Source of the DNA: Variovorax sp. ZS18.2.2
Lineage (GTDB): Bacteria; Pseudomonadota; Gammaproteobacteria; Burkholderiales; Burkholderiaceae_C
Assembly (NCBI RefSeq): GCF_024701975.1
Contig: NZ_JANLNM010000003.1
Location: 310,001-374,000, forward strand
DNA length: 64,000 nucleotides
Direction of reading: 5' to 3'
The translations under genes and the position numbers were made by a program. The first letter of the stretch is position 1; every line of letters begins with the position of its first letter. The notes beneath the pieces are model-generated. The model did not search any database and was not told the DNA's origin. It saw nothing but the letters and a program-made list of their open reading frames with translations. Shown here in pieces: positions 44,839 to 54,834 of this stretch.

Positions 44839-45053
44839 CCGATACCGTCGACCAATCAGCGGCGGCCGCCGCCCCTGCCGAAGATCGAGTGATCTATCGC
44901 AGCGAGCTGTGCCAGATGACCGGCGTTGGCTCTGAAGCCGTGCGCCGTTGGCTCAAGGCAAAGAAGATCCCGCCGCCCGACGTCCACATCAGCCAAAAGA
45001 CGATGGGCTGGCGCCTCTCAACCCTCCGCGCTGCCGGCATAGGGCTTCTCTAA
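44835..45053 (+). CDS. Excisionase-like HTH protein
   Basis: A 72-residue protein. The MerR/AlpA-like helix-turn-helix (YRSELCQMTGVGSEAVRRWLKAKKIPPPD) fills the middle. The last gene of the early operon, it ends inside the integrase gene on the other strand (36-bp overlap). Early-operon expression after induction fits a role in excision with the integrase. Confidence 0.7.
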   Translation: MTDTVDQSAAAAAPAEDRVIYRSELCQMTGVGSEAVRRWLKAKKIPPPDVHISQKTMGWRLSTLRAAGIGLL

Positions 45054-46190
45054 CCAGTCTGCCCAGGCCTGCAGCATGGGCCTGCGCTCTCTCATGTATT
45101 CGGCGCGGTTGTAGGCCGCCCTCACCTTGTCTTCAGGTGAGTGCGCGAGCTGCCTCTCGATGGCATCCGCGCCGTAGCCCTCCTCATTGGCCCACGTCGA
45201 CGCTATCGAGCGCCACCCGTGTCCCGTCATTTCCCCCTTGTAGCCAAGCCGAGCGATCAGCGCTAGCACGCCGTTCTCGCTGATCGGCCGATCGATCCGG
45301 TGATCGGCTGGGAACACGTAGTCGCAGCCCGGCCGCCGGCGGGCCCGCATCTTTTCGAGGATCTCCAGCGCCTGGCGCGACAACGGCACGATGTGATCCT
45401 TGTCGCGCTTCATCCGCTCGCCGCCGATCAACCAGGTGTCGCCGTCGACCTCGTCGAACTTCATCATCCGCATTTCGTTGGTACGCACCCACGTGTAAGC
45501 GAGGAACTTGCAGGCCAGCACCGAGTTGAGATCCTTTTCGAACCCGAGCCGGCGGACGAACTCGTGAACCTCAGCCAGCTCGAGCGAGGCGTGGTTCTTC
45601 ACCTTGCGTCGACCGAAGGCCTTTTTCGGGTTGATCAGCTCGGCCGGGTTGATGCTGGCCAGCTCCTGCTCCACCGCCCAGTCGAAGACCTGCGACACCC
45701 ACATACGGACCTTGCGCACGTAGACGAACTTGCCGCCGGCGTCCATGCGGTTGAGCTCGGCCAGCAGCATCCCCCGATCGATCTCTGCGGTGGCCAGGTC
45801 ACCGAGGTTGGGCTTGAGATGGAGCTCGATGCCGCGCAGCGCATTCGCCCGATAGTCAGGGGAGACGTCCTGCCTTCCATTCCAGAAAGCCTCACAGTCT
45901 TGCCAGAACGTCGATGCAGCGCGTTTTTTCTTGGTTGTCGGTACTACCCCCGCCTGGAGGCCTTTGCGCAGCTCAGCGCATCGGACCCTCGCTTCAGCCA
46001 GGCTGAGCAGCGGATAGTCGCCCAGAGACTTCGTTTTCGGCTTGCCGTCGACCCGATAGGCCATCCGCCAGACCTTCGCGCCCTTGGCGCTGACGAAGAG
46101 ATAGAGGCCGTGGCCGTCGAAGATCTTGCGGTCCTTGGCCGTCGGCTTGGCCGTCTTGCAGAGGTGATCGGTGAGCGTGTTTGTAGGCAT
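45018..46190 (-). CDS. int: Tyrosine integrase of tRNA-Ser site
   Basis: A 390-residue tyrosine recombinase with an N-terminal DUF4102 arm-binding domain (residues about 5-90: TDHLCKTAKPTAKDRKIFDG, KSLGDYPLLSLAEARVRCA), a SAM-like core-binding domain and the catalytic domain. All catalytic positions are visible: R in TWVRTNEM, K in RDKDHIVP, HGWR, H in LAHSPEDK, and Y in AYNRAEY. I prefer the start at 46190 (MPTNTLTDHL); an ATG at 46211 adds 7 residues. The start codon lies inside an inverted copy of the ATGCCTAC arm box, so integrase may control its own gene. It lies 177 bp from the tRNA, as usual for this class. Confidence 0.92.
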   Translation of the reverse strand: MPTNTLTDHLCKTAKPTAKDRKIFDGHGLYLFVSAKGAKVWRMAYRVDGKPKTKSLGDYPLLSLAEARVRCAELRKGLQAGVVPTTKKKRAASTFWQDCEAFWNGRQDVSPDYRANALRGIELHLKPNLGDLATAEIDRGMLLAELNRMDAGGKFVYVRKVRMWVSQVFDWAVEQELASINPAELINPKKAFGRRKVKNHASLELAEVHEFVRRLGFEKDLNSVLACKFLAYTWVRTNEMRMMKFDEVDGDTWLIGGERMKRDKDHIVPLSRQALEILEKMRARRRPGCDYVFPADHRIDRPISENGVLALIARLGYKGEMTGHGWRSIASTWANEEGYGADAIERQLAHSPEDKVRAAYNRAEYMRERRPMLQAWADWLEKPYAGSAEG

Positions 46191-46230
46191 CGTGAATCGG
46201 ATGCCGCTCAATGCCTACACGGATGCCTAC
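46183..46230. repeat. Right integrase arm-type sites (ATGCCTAC boxes)
   Basis: ATGCCTAC occurs at 46211-46218 and 46223-46230 in the same orientation and with the 12-bp spacing of the left pair. An inverted copy (GTAGGCAT, 46183-46190) contains the integrase start codon. Five copies lie near the two phage ends. Confidence 0.7.
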
Positions 46231-46338
46231 CGGTTGCCGGTGTGGGACGGCGTTTGAAGGTGGGGAATTGACCGGAACGCAGGGGCAGAGAAACGGCTAA
46301 GGCGTTGATTCTGCAGCGGTTTCGGTGGGGAATAGGCG

Positions 46339-46360
46339 AAAAAATAGCCCCTTGCGGGGC
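46339..46360 (-). terminator. Terminator of the tRNA-Ser gene
   Basis: On the minus strand GCCCC-GCAA-GGGGC is followed by TATTTTTT. It lies just after the tRNA 3' end, on the phage side of the attachment core. Confidence 0.75.
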
Positions 46361-46366
46361 CATTCT

Positions 46367-46381
46367 TGGAGGAGAGGGAGG
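46367..46381. other. attR: attR core (15-bp direct repeat within tRNA-Ser)
   Basis: Identical to 6938-6952. In tRNA terms it covers the CCA end, discriminator base, seven acceptor-stem bases and four T-stem bases, so integration leaves the tRNA whole. Confidence 0.85.
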
Positions 46382-46456
46382 GATTCGAACCCTCGGTACT
46401 ATCGCTAGTACGCCTGATTTCGAGTCAGGTACATTCGACCACTCTGCCACCTCTCC
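46367..46456 (-). tRNA. tRNA-Ser (anticodon CGA)
   Basis: A class II tRNA of 90 nt including an encoded CCA. The acceptor stem GGAGAGG pairs with CCTCTCC; the anticodon arm CCTGA-CTCGAAA-TCAGG shows the CGA anticodon; a long variable arm (GTACTA-GCGA-TAGTAC) is typical of tRNA-Ser; the T arm is GAGGG-TTCGAAT-CCCTC. The discriminator base reads T, where G is common in bacterial tRNA-Ser. It lies just upstream of no gene on its own strand and 58 bp from the serS stop. Confidence 0.95.
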
Positions 46457-46514
46457 GGTGCTGTCGAGCCTACGATTATAGCGGATAAAAACGGGTCTTT
46501 TGAAGCCCGCACGC

Positions 46515-47855
<1,341 letters not shown>

Positions 47856-47899
47856 TTAGGTGGGGCGCGATGTCACGCCGCCCCGCCTTGCCCGCAATC

Positions 47900-48862
47900 T
47901 CAGGCGACGGTGGCCGGATCCACGTTCGCCCCGCAGACGATCAGGCACACCTTCTCGCCCTCGCGCGGCACATAGGCGCCGGTCTGCAGCGCCGCCAGCG
48001 GCAGCGCGGCGGCCGGCTCCACGGCGAGCTTCAGTTCCTTCCACAGCCACTGCTGCGCGGCGCGGATGGCTTCGTCGGACAGCAGCAGCGCGTCCTGCAC
48101 CTGCTGCTGCGTGATCTCCCACGAGATCGCGCCGATGCGGCGTGCGCCGAGCGAATCGGCCGCGATGCCGCCGACCTCGACATCGACCGGCTCGCCGGCT
48201 TCGCGCGCGCGGAACAGCGTCGGCGCCTTCTCGGGCTCCAGCGCCACGACGCGAGCGCGCTTCTCGAACCAGCCGGCGAGACCGCCGATGAGGCCACCGC
48301 CGCCCACGCTCACGAGCACCGAATCGGGCAAGCCGCCCTGCGCTTCGATCTCGTGGCCCAGCGTGCCCGCGCCGGCCACCACTTCAGGCTGGTCGTAGGC
48401 ATGAGTCAGCAAGGCGCCGGTTTCCTTCTGCCGCGTGAGGCAGGCAGCCAGCGCATCGGGGTACAGCTCGCCGACCACGACCACTTCGGCGCCCAGCGCA
48501 CGCAGGCGCGCGCGCTTGGCTTCGGGCGACACACCGGGCAAAAACACCTGGCAGCGCACGCCCAGCGCCTTGGCGGCCGCGGCTGTGGCAATGCCGGCAT
48601 TGCCGCCGGAGGCCACGACCACGCCGCTCTCGGGGATTTCATTGGCGAGCAGCCGGTTCATCATGCCGCGGGCCTTGAAGCTGCCGCTGACCTGCAGGTG
48701 TTCGAGCTTGAGCCAGACCTCCACGCCGGGCACCTCGATGCCGAAGGCGGATGCGGGCAGCTTCCAGAGCGGTGTCTGGCGCAGGAAATTGCCGGAGCGT
48801 TCACGCAGCCTGCGGGAGGCGCTTTCTATTTCAGAGCGCCAGTTTGTCGTTTGCTTGTTCAA
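47900..48862 (-). CDS. Threonine/serine dehydratase family PLP enzyme
   Basis: A 320-residue fold-type II PLP enzyme. The PLP Lys is in [12 protein letters not shown] near residue 58, the phosphate-binding and substrate loops are [10 protein letters not shown] and VGGGGLIGG. It deaminates Thr or Ser to 2-oxoacids. No C-terminal ACT domain is seen, so it is the catabolic or short form. I use a TTG start at 48862 that overlaps the ispH stop as TTGA; no ATG lies between it and the conserved core. Confidence 0.85.
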   Translation of the reverse strand: MNKQTTNWRSEIESASRRLRERSGNFLRQTPLWKLPASAFGIEVPGVEVWLKLEHLQVSGSFKARGMMNRLLANEIPESGVVVASGGNAGIATAAAAKALGVRCQVFLPGVSPEAKRARLRALGAEVVVVGELYPDALAACLTRQKETGALLTHAYDQPEVVAGAGTLGHEIEAQGGLPDSVLVSVGGGGLIGGLAGWFEKRARVVALEPEKAPTLFRAREAGEPVDVEVGGIAADSLGARRIGAISWEITQQQVQDALLLSDEAIRAAQQWLWKELKLAVEPAAALPLAALQTGAYVPREGEKVCLIVCGANVDPATVA

Positions 48863-49827
48863 GAGATGTGTCCCGGAGGCGGAATGTCGTCGAGCTTGAG
48901 GCCCTTGGGGAGCGGAAACTTGATGGTCTCCTCGATGCCGTCCATCTTGCGGACCGACACCGCGCCGAAAGCCCGCACGCGATCGATCACCTCGCGCACC
49001 AGCACCTCGGGCGCCGAGGCACCGGCCGTGAGGCCGACGCGGCCCTTGCCCTCGAACCACTCGGGCTTGAGTTCGTCGGCCGAATCGACCATGTAGCTCT
49101 CGGTGCCCAGGCGCTGCGCGAGTTCGCGCAGCCGGTTGCTGTTGGAGCTGGTGGGGCTGCCGACCACGATCACGAGGTCGACCTGCGGGCTCATGATCTT
49201 CACCGCGTCCTGGCGGTTCTGCGTCGCGTAGCAGATGTCCTGCTGCTTGGGCTCGCGCACGTTGGGAAAGCGCGCGCGCACCGCGGCGGCGATTTCGGCG
49301 GCGTCGTCCACGCTGAGCGTGGTCTGCGTGACGACCGCGAGCTTGTCGGTCTGCCCGGGCGAGACCTTCGCCACGTCGGCCACGTCCTCCACGAGGTGGA
49401 TGCCGCTGGAGAGCTGGCCCATCGTGCCCTCGACCTCGGGGTGCCCCTTGTGGCCGATCATGATGAATTCGTAGCCTTCCTTGGCGAGCTTGGCCACCTC
49501 GACGTGCACCTTGGTCACCAGCGGGCAGGTGGCATCGAAGACCTCGAAGCCGCGGTCGCGCGCCTCCTGCTCCACCGCCTTGCTCACGCCGTGCGCGCTG
49601 AACACCAGCGTGGCGCCGGGCGGCACGTCGGCCAGGTCCTCGATGAAGATCGCGCCCTTGGACTTCAGTTCGTTGACCACGTAGGTGTTGTGCACGATCT
49701 CGTGGCGCACGTAGATCGGTGCGCCGAACTTGGCGATGGCGCGCTCGACGATCTCGATGGCGCGGTCCACACCCGCGCAGAAACCGCGCGGCTCGGCGAG
49801 GATGACTTCCTCGATGCCCCGGTTCAT
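48859..49827 (-). CDS. ispH: 4-hydroxy-3-methylbut-2-enyl diphosphate reductase
   Basis: A 322-residue iron-sulphur enzyme, last step of the MEP isoprenoid pathway. The three cluster cysteines are visible in [24 protein letters not shown] and [10 protein letters not shown]. The motif [12 protein letters not shown] near residue 225 binds the diphosphate. The ATG overlaps the fkpB stop (4 bp), the same fkpB-ispH arrangement as in E. coli. Confidence 0.96.
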   Translation of the reverse strand: MNRGIEEVILAEPRGFCAGVDRAIEIVERAIAKFGAPIYVRHEIVHNTYVVNELKSKGAIFIEDLADVPPGATLVFSAHGVSKAVEQEARDRGFEVFDATCPLVTKVHVEVAKLAKEGYEFIMIGHKGHPEVEGTMGQLSSGIHLVEDVADVAKVSPGQTDKLAVVTQTTLSVDDAAEIAAAVRARFPNVREPKQQDICYATQNRQDAVKIMSPQVDLVIVVGSPTSSNSNRLRELAQRLGTESYMVDSADELKPEWFEGKGRVGLTAGASAPEVLVREVIDRVRAFGAVSVRKMDGIEETIKFPLPKGLKLDDIPPPGHIS

Positions 49828-50303
49828 AGCACCCCAATCAGACGGACCTCGAAGGTCACAGGCTGGCCAGCCAACGGATGGTTGAAGTCGAAGCGCACCG
49901 CGGTCTCGCTCGATTCGATCACCGCGCCCGCATAGCTGCCGGTGCCATCCGGCGTGGGGAACTGCACCACGTCACCGACCGCGTATTTCTCGTCGGGGTC
50001 GCCCATCTGCGCGAGCAGCTTCTTCGCCACCCATTGCTGCATCTCGGGATTGCGATCGCCGAAAGCCTCGCCGGCAGGCAGTTCGAAGGTGGCGTGCGTG
50101 CCTTCTTCGAGGCCCAGCAGGCGCTGCTCCATGGCAGGCGAAAGTTCGCCGGTGCCCAGCGACAGGGTCGCGGGCTTGTCGGCGAAGGTGTTGATGATGT
50201 CCCCCGCCGGCCCGGCCAGCCGGTAGTGCAGGGTGAGGAACGAGCCGGAAGTCACGACATGGGACATTGGGGACATGGGGGCAGCAGAGGTGGGCAAAGA
50301 CAA
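49824..50303 (-). CDS. fkpB: FKBP-type peptidyl-prolyl isomerase (SlpA/FkpB)
   Basis: A 159-residue FKBP with an IF-domain insert: [34 protein letters not shown], then [11 protein letters not shown] and a C-terminal [18 protein letters not shown]. These are the SlpA/FkpB signatures. It is cytoplasmic (no signal peptide) and coupled to ispH. Internal ATGs at 50276 or 50267 are alternative starts. Confidence 0.92.
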   Translation of the reverse strand: MSLPTSAAPMSPMSHVVTSGSFLTLHYRLAGPAGDIINTFADKPATLSLGTGELSPAMEQRLLGLEEGTHATFELPAGEAFGDRNPEMQQWVAKKLLAQMGDPDEKYAVGDVVQFPTPDGTGSYAGAVIESSETAVRFDFNHPLAGQPVTFEVRLIGVL

Positions 50304-50396
50304 GGTGGGTGTCCCGATAAACTGGACTGCATTTTAAGGACGGGGGCCTTCCACCCGTCCCATCCAAGGTTTCCCAAGATTTCCCCCCAGGTTCCG

Positions 50397-51074
50397 ATGG
50401 CTTTCAAGGATCTCCCCGCCAACACCCGCCCGCGCGAAAAACTCATCGCCCGGGGCGCCGCGGCGTTGGCCGACGCCGAGCTGCTCGCGCTGCTGCTGCG
50501 CACCGGCGTGCCCGGCAAGAACGTGCTGCAGATGGCGCAGGAACTGCTCGATCGCTTCGGCGGCCTCTCGGGGTTGCTGCACACCGGCCCCGAGGACCTG
50601 AAGGTCGTCAAGGGCATGGGCGGCGACGCCAAGCGTGCCGAACTCATCGCGGTGCTCGAACTGGCCCGCCGCGCCATGGCCGAGCAGCTCAAGGAGCGCA
50701 CGGTGTTCGACTCGCCCGATGCGGTCAAGCAATACGTGCAGCTGCACATCGGCTCGCGGCCGCACGAGGTGTTTGCGGTGCTGTTCCTCGACGTGCAGCA
50801 CCGGCTGATCGTGCTCGAGGAGCTGTTTCGCGGAACGCTCACGCAGGCGAGCGTCTATCCGCGCGAAATCGTCATGCGCGCCCTGCACCATCAGGCCGCG
50901 GCCGTGGTGTTGGCACACAACCACCCGAGCGGCTGCATCGAACCTTCGCGCGCCGACGAATCGCTCACGCAAACGCTCAGCGCCGCGCTCTCGCTGGTGG
51001 ACGTGCGCGTGATCGACCACGTCATCGTGAGCCCGGGGCAGAGCTTCTCGATGGCCGAAAAAGGATTGCTCTGA
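50397..51074 (+). CDS. radC: RadC-family JAB1/MPN protein
   Basis: A 225-residue protein with an N-terminal helix-hairpin-helix region ([28 protein letters not shown]) and the C-terminal JAB domain. The metal site is in [17 protein letters not shown] near residues 172-188. Its cellular role remains unclear despite the name. The start at 50397 matches the family N-terminus MAFKDLP; the longer frame is shadow. Confidence 0.93.
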   Translation: MAFKDLPANTRPREKLIARGAAALADAELLALLLRTGVPGKNVLQMAQELLDRFGGLSGLLHTGPEDLKVVKGMGGDAKRAELIAVLELARRAMAEQLKERTVFDSPDAVKQYVQLHIGSRPHEVFAVLFLDVQHRLIVLEELFRGTLTQASVYPREIVMRALHHQAAAVVLAHNHPSGCIEPSRADESLTQTLSAALSLVDVRVIDHVIVSPGQSFSMAEKGLL

Positions 51075-51739
51075 TGGCCTCGCGCCCCTCTCCACCCAAA
51101 ACGCTGAAGAATCTCGCCGACCTCAAGCAGGTACAGCGCGTGCTGGCCGAAACGCGCGAACGCGAAGCAGCCGAGGCGGCTGCCAAGGCCGCCGCCGAAC
51201 GCAAGCGCGCGGCCGAGAAAGACCTGTTCGCGCGCGCCATCGGCGCCACCGAACCGCTACGCCGCAAGGCCGCGGTGCCGCTCGCGCCCGAGCCGCCCGC
51301 GCCGATTCCGGTGCAGCACCAGCTCGACGAGCAACGCGTGCTGCGCGAATCGCTCTCCGACGAGTTCGACGTGACCACGCTGCTGGACGTCGATGACGCC
51401 ATGAGCTTCCGCCGCCCCGGCATCGGCACCGACGTGACGGCGCGGCTGCGCAAGGGCGACTGGTCGATCCAGGCGCAGGTCGACCTGCACGGCCTGCGCA
51501 GCGACGAGGCGCGCGAGGCGCTCGGCGGGTTCATCCGCAATGCGCACAAGCAGGGCCTGCGCTGCGTGCGCGTGGTGCACGGCAAGGGGCTGGGGTCGCC
51601 CGGCAAGCAGCCGGTGCTCAAGACCAAGACGCAGCGCTGGCTGATCCAGAAGAACGAAGTGATCGCGTTCGTGCAGGCGAAGCCGGCCGAAGGTGGTGCG
51701 GGCGCTCTGGTGGTGTTGCTGGCGCCGGTGCGGCGCTGA
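51074..51739 (+). CDS. Smr-domain protein
   Basis: A 221-residue protein with a charged helical N-terminal half (EREAAEAAAKAAAERKRAAEK) and a C-terminal Smr domain, marked by AQVDLHGLRSDEARE near residue 137 and VVHGKGLGSPGKQPVL near 170. Smr domains are nucleases or nucleic-acid binding. It shares one base with the radC stop (TGATG), suggesting one transcript. Confidence 0.85.
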   Translation: MASRPSPPKTLKNLADLKQVQRVLAETREREAAEAAAKAAAERKRAAEKDLFARAIGATEPLRRKAAVPLAPEPPAPIPVQHQLDEQRVLRESLSDEFDVTTLLDVDDAMSFRRPGIGTDVTARLRKGDWSIQAQVDLHGLRSDEAREALGGFIRNAHKQGLRCVRVVHGKGLGSPGKQPVLKTKTQRWLIQKNEVIAFVQAKPAEGGAGALVVLLAPVRR

Positions 51740-51773
51740 AGCCGCCCTGCGCGCGCATCACGGAGCGGCGCGG

Positions 51774-52997
51774 TTACGCCAGGTGGTTCTTGAGCGGAAT
51801 CGTCGCATCCGCAATCGCCACCGGATCCGGACTGCGCCCCGCTTCGAGCAGCTTGCGGCTCATCATGTGATCGACCGGCGCGTTGACCGATTCGACGCAT
51901 GCGAGCTGTCCGTCGACATAGTGGAACAGCGAGAACGCCTCGGGCTTGGGACCGGGGCGGCGCACGCTGGTCAAACCCGGCGTGCCTTCAGCCGGCATCA
52001 GCCCCACCATCTGCAAACGCATGCTGCCCTGATCGGACCAGAACCACGCGACCGCATCGTGCGGTCGCGGCGCGCCAGTCAGCGTGGCAACTGCGGTGCG
52101 TGCCTGATCGTTCGCGTTCTGCACCGATTCGAGCCGCAGCGCGCGGCCCGCGCGGCGATCGGGGAAGCGCGTGCAGTCGCCCACGGCGAGCACGCCGGCC
52201 GCGCTGGTCTGCATGTGGCCATCGACCACGATGCCGTCGGCGCACTCGATGCCCCCGGCTTGCGCGAGTGCGGTCTCGGGCACGGCGCCGATGCCGAGCA
52301 GCAGCAGGTCGACTGGCTGCCTTGCGCCGTTGACCTGGATCGACACCAGCCGCTCGCCCTCGACCTCGAACGCACCGGTCTGCGCGCCGAGCACGATGTC
52401 GATGCCCGCCGCGCGATGCGTTGCGAGCACATGCGCCGACAGCTCGGGCGACACGGCGCGGCCCAGCAGGCGCGGTGCGCTCTCGATCACCTGCACGCTC
52501 TTGCCTAGCGCCTTGGCGGTAGCCGCCACTTCGAGGCCGATGAAGCCGCCGCCGAGCACGGTGACGTGCTGCGCACCGGCGAGCCGCTCCCGCAGGCGAT
52601 GCGCCTCGTCGGCGGCGCGCAGGCTCGCGACGTTCTCGAGCCCCGGCCTCAGGTCGGGCATCTGACGTGCGCGCGTGCCGGTGGCGAGCACCAGGCGTTC
52701 CCAGGGCAGTACCGCGCCAGAGCGCAGCGTGACGGTGTGCGCCTCGCGGTCGATGGCCACGGCCGCATCGCCCAGGTGCAGCGTGATGCCCGCTTCGCGG
52801 TACCAGTCGGCGGCCTTGTGGGGCTGCGTGGTTTCTTCGGCGCTCTTGAGAAATGCCTTCGAGAGCGGTGGCCGGTGGTACGGCTCGCAGGCCTCTTCGC
52901 AGACCAGGTGCACGCGCGCGCCCTGCCCGGCTTCGGCAAGTCCGGCGCAAAGCTGGGCCGCGGCGTGGCCGCCGCCGATGATGACGATGGAATTCAT
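51774..52997 (-). CDS. FAD-dependent NAD(P)H:ferredoxin reductase-like protein
   Basis: A 407-residue flavoprotein of the rhodocoxin/putidaredoxin reductase type. The N-terminal FAD-binding motif is IVIIGGGHAAAQLCAGLAEAG; a second NAD-binding GxGxxG is VTVLGGGFIGLEVAATAK near residue 150; the FAD-related VLAVGDCTRFP is near residue 275. It follows the truncated haemoglobin gene by 32 bp in the same direction, so the two are probably co-expressed and the reductase may keep the haem iron reduced (inference). Confidence 0.85.
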   Translation of the reverse strand: MNSIVIIGGGHAAAQLCAGLAEAGQGARVHLVCEEACEPYHRPPLSKAFLKSAEETTQPHKAADWYREAGITLHLGDAAVAIDREAHTVTLRSGAVLPWERLVLATGTRARQMPDLRPGLENVASLRAADEAHRLRERLAGAQHVTVLGGGFIGLEVAATAKALGKSVQVIESAPRLLGRAVSPELSAHVLATHRAAGIDIVLGAQTGAFEVEGERLVSIQVNGARQPVDLLLLGIGAVPETALAQAGGIECADGIVVDGHMQTSAAGVLAVGDCTRFPDRRAGRALRLESVQNANDQARTAVATLTGAPRPHDAVAWFWSDQGSMRLQMVGLMPAEGTPGLTSVRRPGPKPEAFSLFHYVDGQLACVESVNAPVDHMMSRKLLEAGRSPDPVAIADATIPLKNHLA

Positions 52998-53029
52998 GAG
53001 GGAAAGTCTTTCGGAATCGGTGTCTGTTT

Positions 53030-53449
53030 TTATTCGCCGCGATTGCGCATCCAGTCGGCGGTCTGGAAGAACGAGGTCCGCAGCCTTTCGCGCAAGTCAT
53101 CGGGCACGCCGGTCTCGCCCATCGCCTGGTCCATGCAGGCGAGCCACTGGTCGCGCTCCTTGATGCCGATGCTGTGGCCACCGATGCTCTGCGGCAGATG
53201 ACGCGCGCGCAACATCGGATGGCCGAAGCGATCGGTGTAGTGCTGCGGGCCGCCGAGCCAGCCGCACAGGAACCAGAAGAGGCGCTGGCGCGCGTTGTCG
53301 AGGCTGGTGCCGTGCACGGCGCGAAGTTGCGCGTAGGCGGGCTCGAGGTCCATCAGGTCGTAGAAGCGCTCGACCAGCGCCTCCACTTTCGGCTCGCCGC
53401 CAATCCGCTCGAAGGGGGTGCCGGCGGGCGGCTTTTCTTGAATCTGCAT
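53030..53449 (-). CDS. Truncated haemoglobin (group II type)
   Basis: A 139-residue 2-on-2 globin. The PFERIGGEPKVEALVERFYDLM N-terminus, FWFLCGWLGGPQHY centre and the distal MLRARHLPQSIGGH block match group II truncated haemoglobins; the His in RARHLP is the likely proximal ligand. It lies 26 bp upstream of fabV in space (convergent neighbours in the same minus direction) and precedes the flavoprotein gene. Role in NO or oxygen handling is inferred. Confidence 0.9.
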   Translation of the reverse strand: MQIQEKPPAGTPFERIGGEPKVEALVERFYDLMDLEPAYAQLRAVHGTSLDNARQRLFWFLCGWLGGPQHYTDRFGHPMLRARHLPQSIGGHSIGIKERDQWLACMDQAMGETGVPDDLRERLRTSFFQTADWMRNRGE

Positions 53450-53475
53450 GGGCGGGAGTATCCCTCTGCGTGTGT

Positions 53476-54672
53476 CTAGGCCTGCACGAGGTTCGGAATG
53501 CCCACATCGGGGTTCACGTCCGCCTCGTAGTCCACGCCTTCGACCGCGAAGCCGAAGAGGCGCAGGAACTCGGTCTTGTAACCCGCGAAGTCGGTGAGTT
53601 CATGGATGTTCTCGCTCGTGACCTGGGGCCAGAGTTCGACCACGCGCGCCTGCACGTCGGGAGCCAGTTCCTTGTAGTCCGCGCGCAGGCGTCCTTCGTC
53701 GTCGAGGTGCGGGGTGTTGCCGTAGAGGCTCTCGGCAAACAGGCCGTGGACCTGCTCAATGCAGCCTTCGTGCGTGCCCTTTTCCTTCATCACCTTGAAG
53801 AGCAGCGACAGGTACAGCGGCATCATCGGAATAGCCGAACTCGCCTGCGTCACGACCGCCTTCAACACCGAGACGCGCGCATCGCCGCCCTTCGCGGCCA
53901 GCCCGGCGCGCAGGCCGAGCACCTTCTGATCGAGGTCCTTCTTGGCGGCGCCGATGGAGCCGTTCCAGTAGATGTCGTGCGTGATCTGCTCGCCCAGGTA
54001 GGTGAAGGCGGTGGTCTTCGCGCCTTCGGCCAGCACGCCGGCGGCCTGCAGCGCGTCGATCCACATCTGCCAGTCCTCGCCGCCCATCACGGCGACGGTG
54101 TTGGCTATTTCTTCCTCTGTGGCGGGCTCCAGCACGGTTTCCTTGACGACCTCGTTGTCGGTGTCCAGGCCCCGCAGGGTCACGGCTTTGCCGATGGGCT
54201 TGAGCGTCGAGTTGAAGACCTGGCCGGTCTTCGGGTGGGTGCGCCGCGGCGCGGCCAGGCTGTAGACGACGAGGTCGACCTGGCCGAGGTCCGCGCGGAT
54301 CGCATCGATGGTCTTCTGCTTCACGTCGTCGGAGAAGCCGTCGCCGTTGATGCTCTTCGCGTAGAGGCCTTCTTCGGCCGCCGCGCGATGGAAGGCGGCG
54401 GTGTTGTACCAGCCGGGCGAGCCGGGCTTGCTCTCGCTGCCGGGCCGCTCGAAGAAAACGCCCAACGTATCGGCGCCGCTGCCGAAGGCCGCGGTGATGC
54501 GCGCGGCGAGGCCGTAGCCGGTCGATGCGCCGATGACGAGCACCTTCTTCGGCCCTCCAGCGATCCGGCCCTGCGCCAGCACGTAGTCGATCTGCTGCCT
54601 GACGTTGGCTTCGCAGCCCGTGGGATGGGTCGTGACGCAGATGAAGCCGCGCACGCGCGGTTTGATGATCAT
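53476..54672 (-). CDS. fabV: Enoyl-ACP/trans-2-enoyl-CoA reductase FabV
   Basis: A 398-residue NADH-dependent reductase of fatty acid synthesis. The N-terminal [20 protein letters not shown], the cofactor loop [22 protein letters not shown] near residues 47-68, and [17 protein letters not shown] near 150 are diagnostic of FabV. FabV enzymes are intrinsically less sensitive to triclosan than FabI. No FabI is seen in this window. Confidence 0.93.
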   Translation of the reverse strand: MIIKPRVRGFICVTTHPTGCEANVRQQIDYVLAQGRIAGGPKKVLVIGASTGYGLAARITAAFGSGADTLGVFFERPGSESKPGSPGWYNTAAFHRAAAEEGLYAKSINGDGFSDDVKQKTIDAIRADLGQVDLVVYSLAAPRRTHPKTGQVFNSTLKPIGKAVTLRGLDTDNEVVKETVLEPATEEEIANTVAVMGGEDWQMWIDALQAAGVLAEGAKTTAFTYLGEQITHDIYWNGSIGAAKKDLDQKVLGLRAGLAAKGGDARVSVLKAVVTQASSAIPMMPLYLSLLFKVMKEKGTHEGCIEQVHGLFAESLYGNTPHLDDEGRLRADYKELAPDVQARVVELWPQVTSENIHELTDFAGYKTEFLRLFGFAVEGVDYEADVNPDVGIPNLVQA

Positions 54673-54834
54673 GAAGACCTCGCTGGATGTGATGCCGGGA
54701 AGGCCGCGAATTTAACCCAGCCGGTCGCGGAGGCATCCCATACGCGCCATATGCATATGTCGATTGACGATTTAATAATCAGAGGTTTTATTGATATGGT
54801 TCGGCCCTGATTTCCAATTGGAGAGAGAACAACC

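Larger units (their letters stand above)
6938..46381. mobile_element. Complete-looking temperate siphophage (prophage) in tRNA-Ser
   Basis: A 39.4-kb lambda/HK97-like prophage. The ends are set by an identical 15-bp repeat, TGGAGGAGAGGGAGG, at 6938-6952 and 46367-46381; the right copy is the 3' end of tRNA-Ser. Inside each end are two ATGCCTAC boxes in the same orientation, 12 bp apart, which look like integrase arm sites. The content includes integrase, excisionase, cI/cro switch, replication, packaging, head, tail and lysis genes. All appear intact, so the phage could be inducible. The 7241-10379 segment carries plus-strand genes not needed for phage growth and is probably cargo (morons). 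That it belongs to the prophage follows from the boundary assignment. Confidence 0.9.

Noticed and set aside
47900..49837. Single 645-codon minus-strand frame spanning the dehydratase and ispH region
   Set aside because: Its upper part is an Arg/Gly-rich shadow of ispH; the real dehydratase begins near 48862 and ispH is in another frame.
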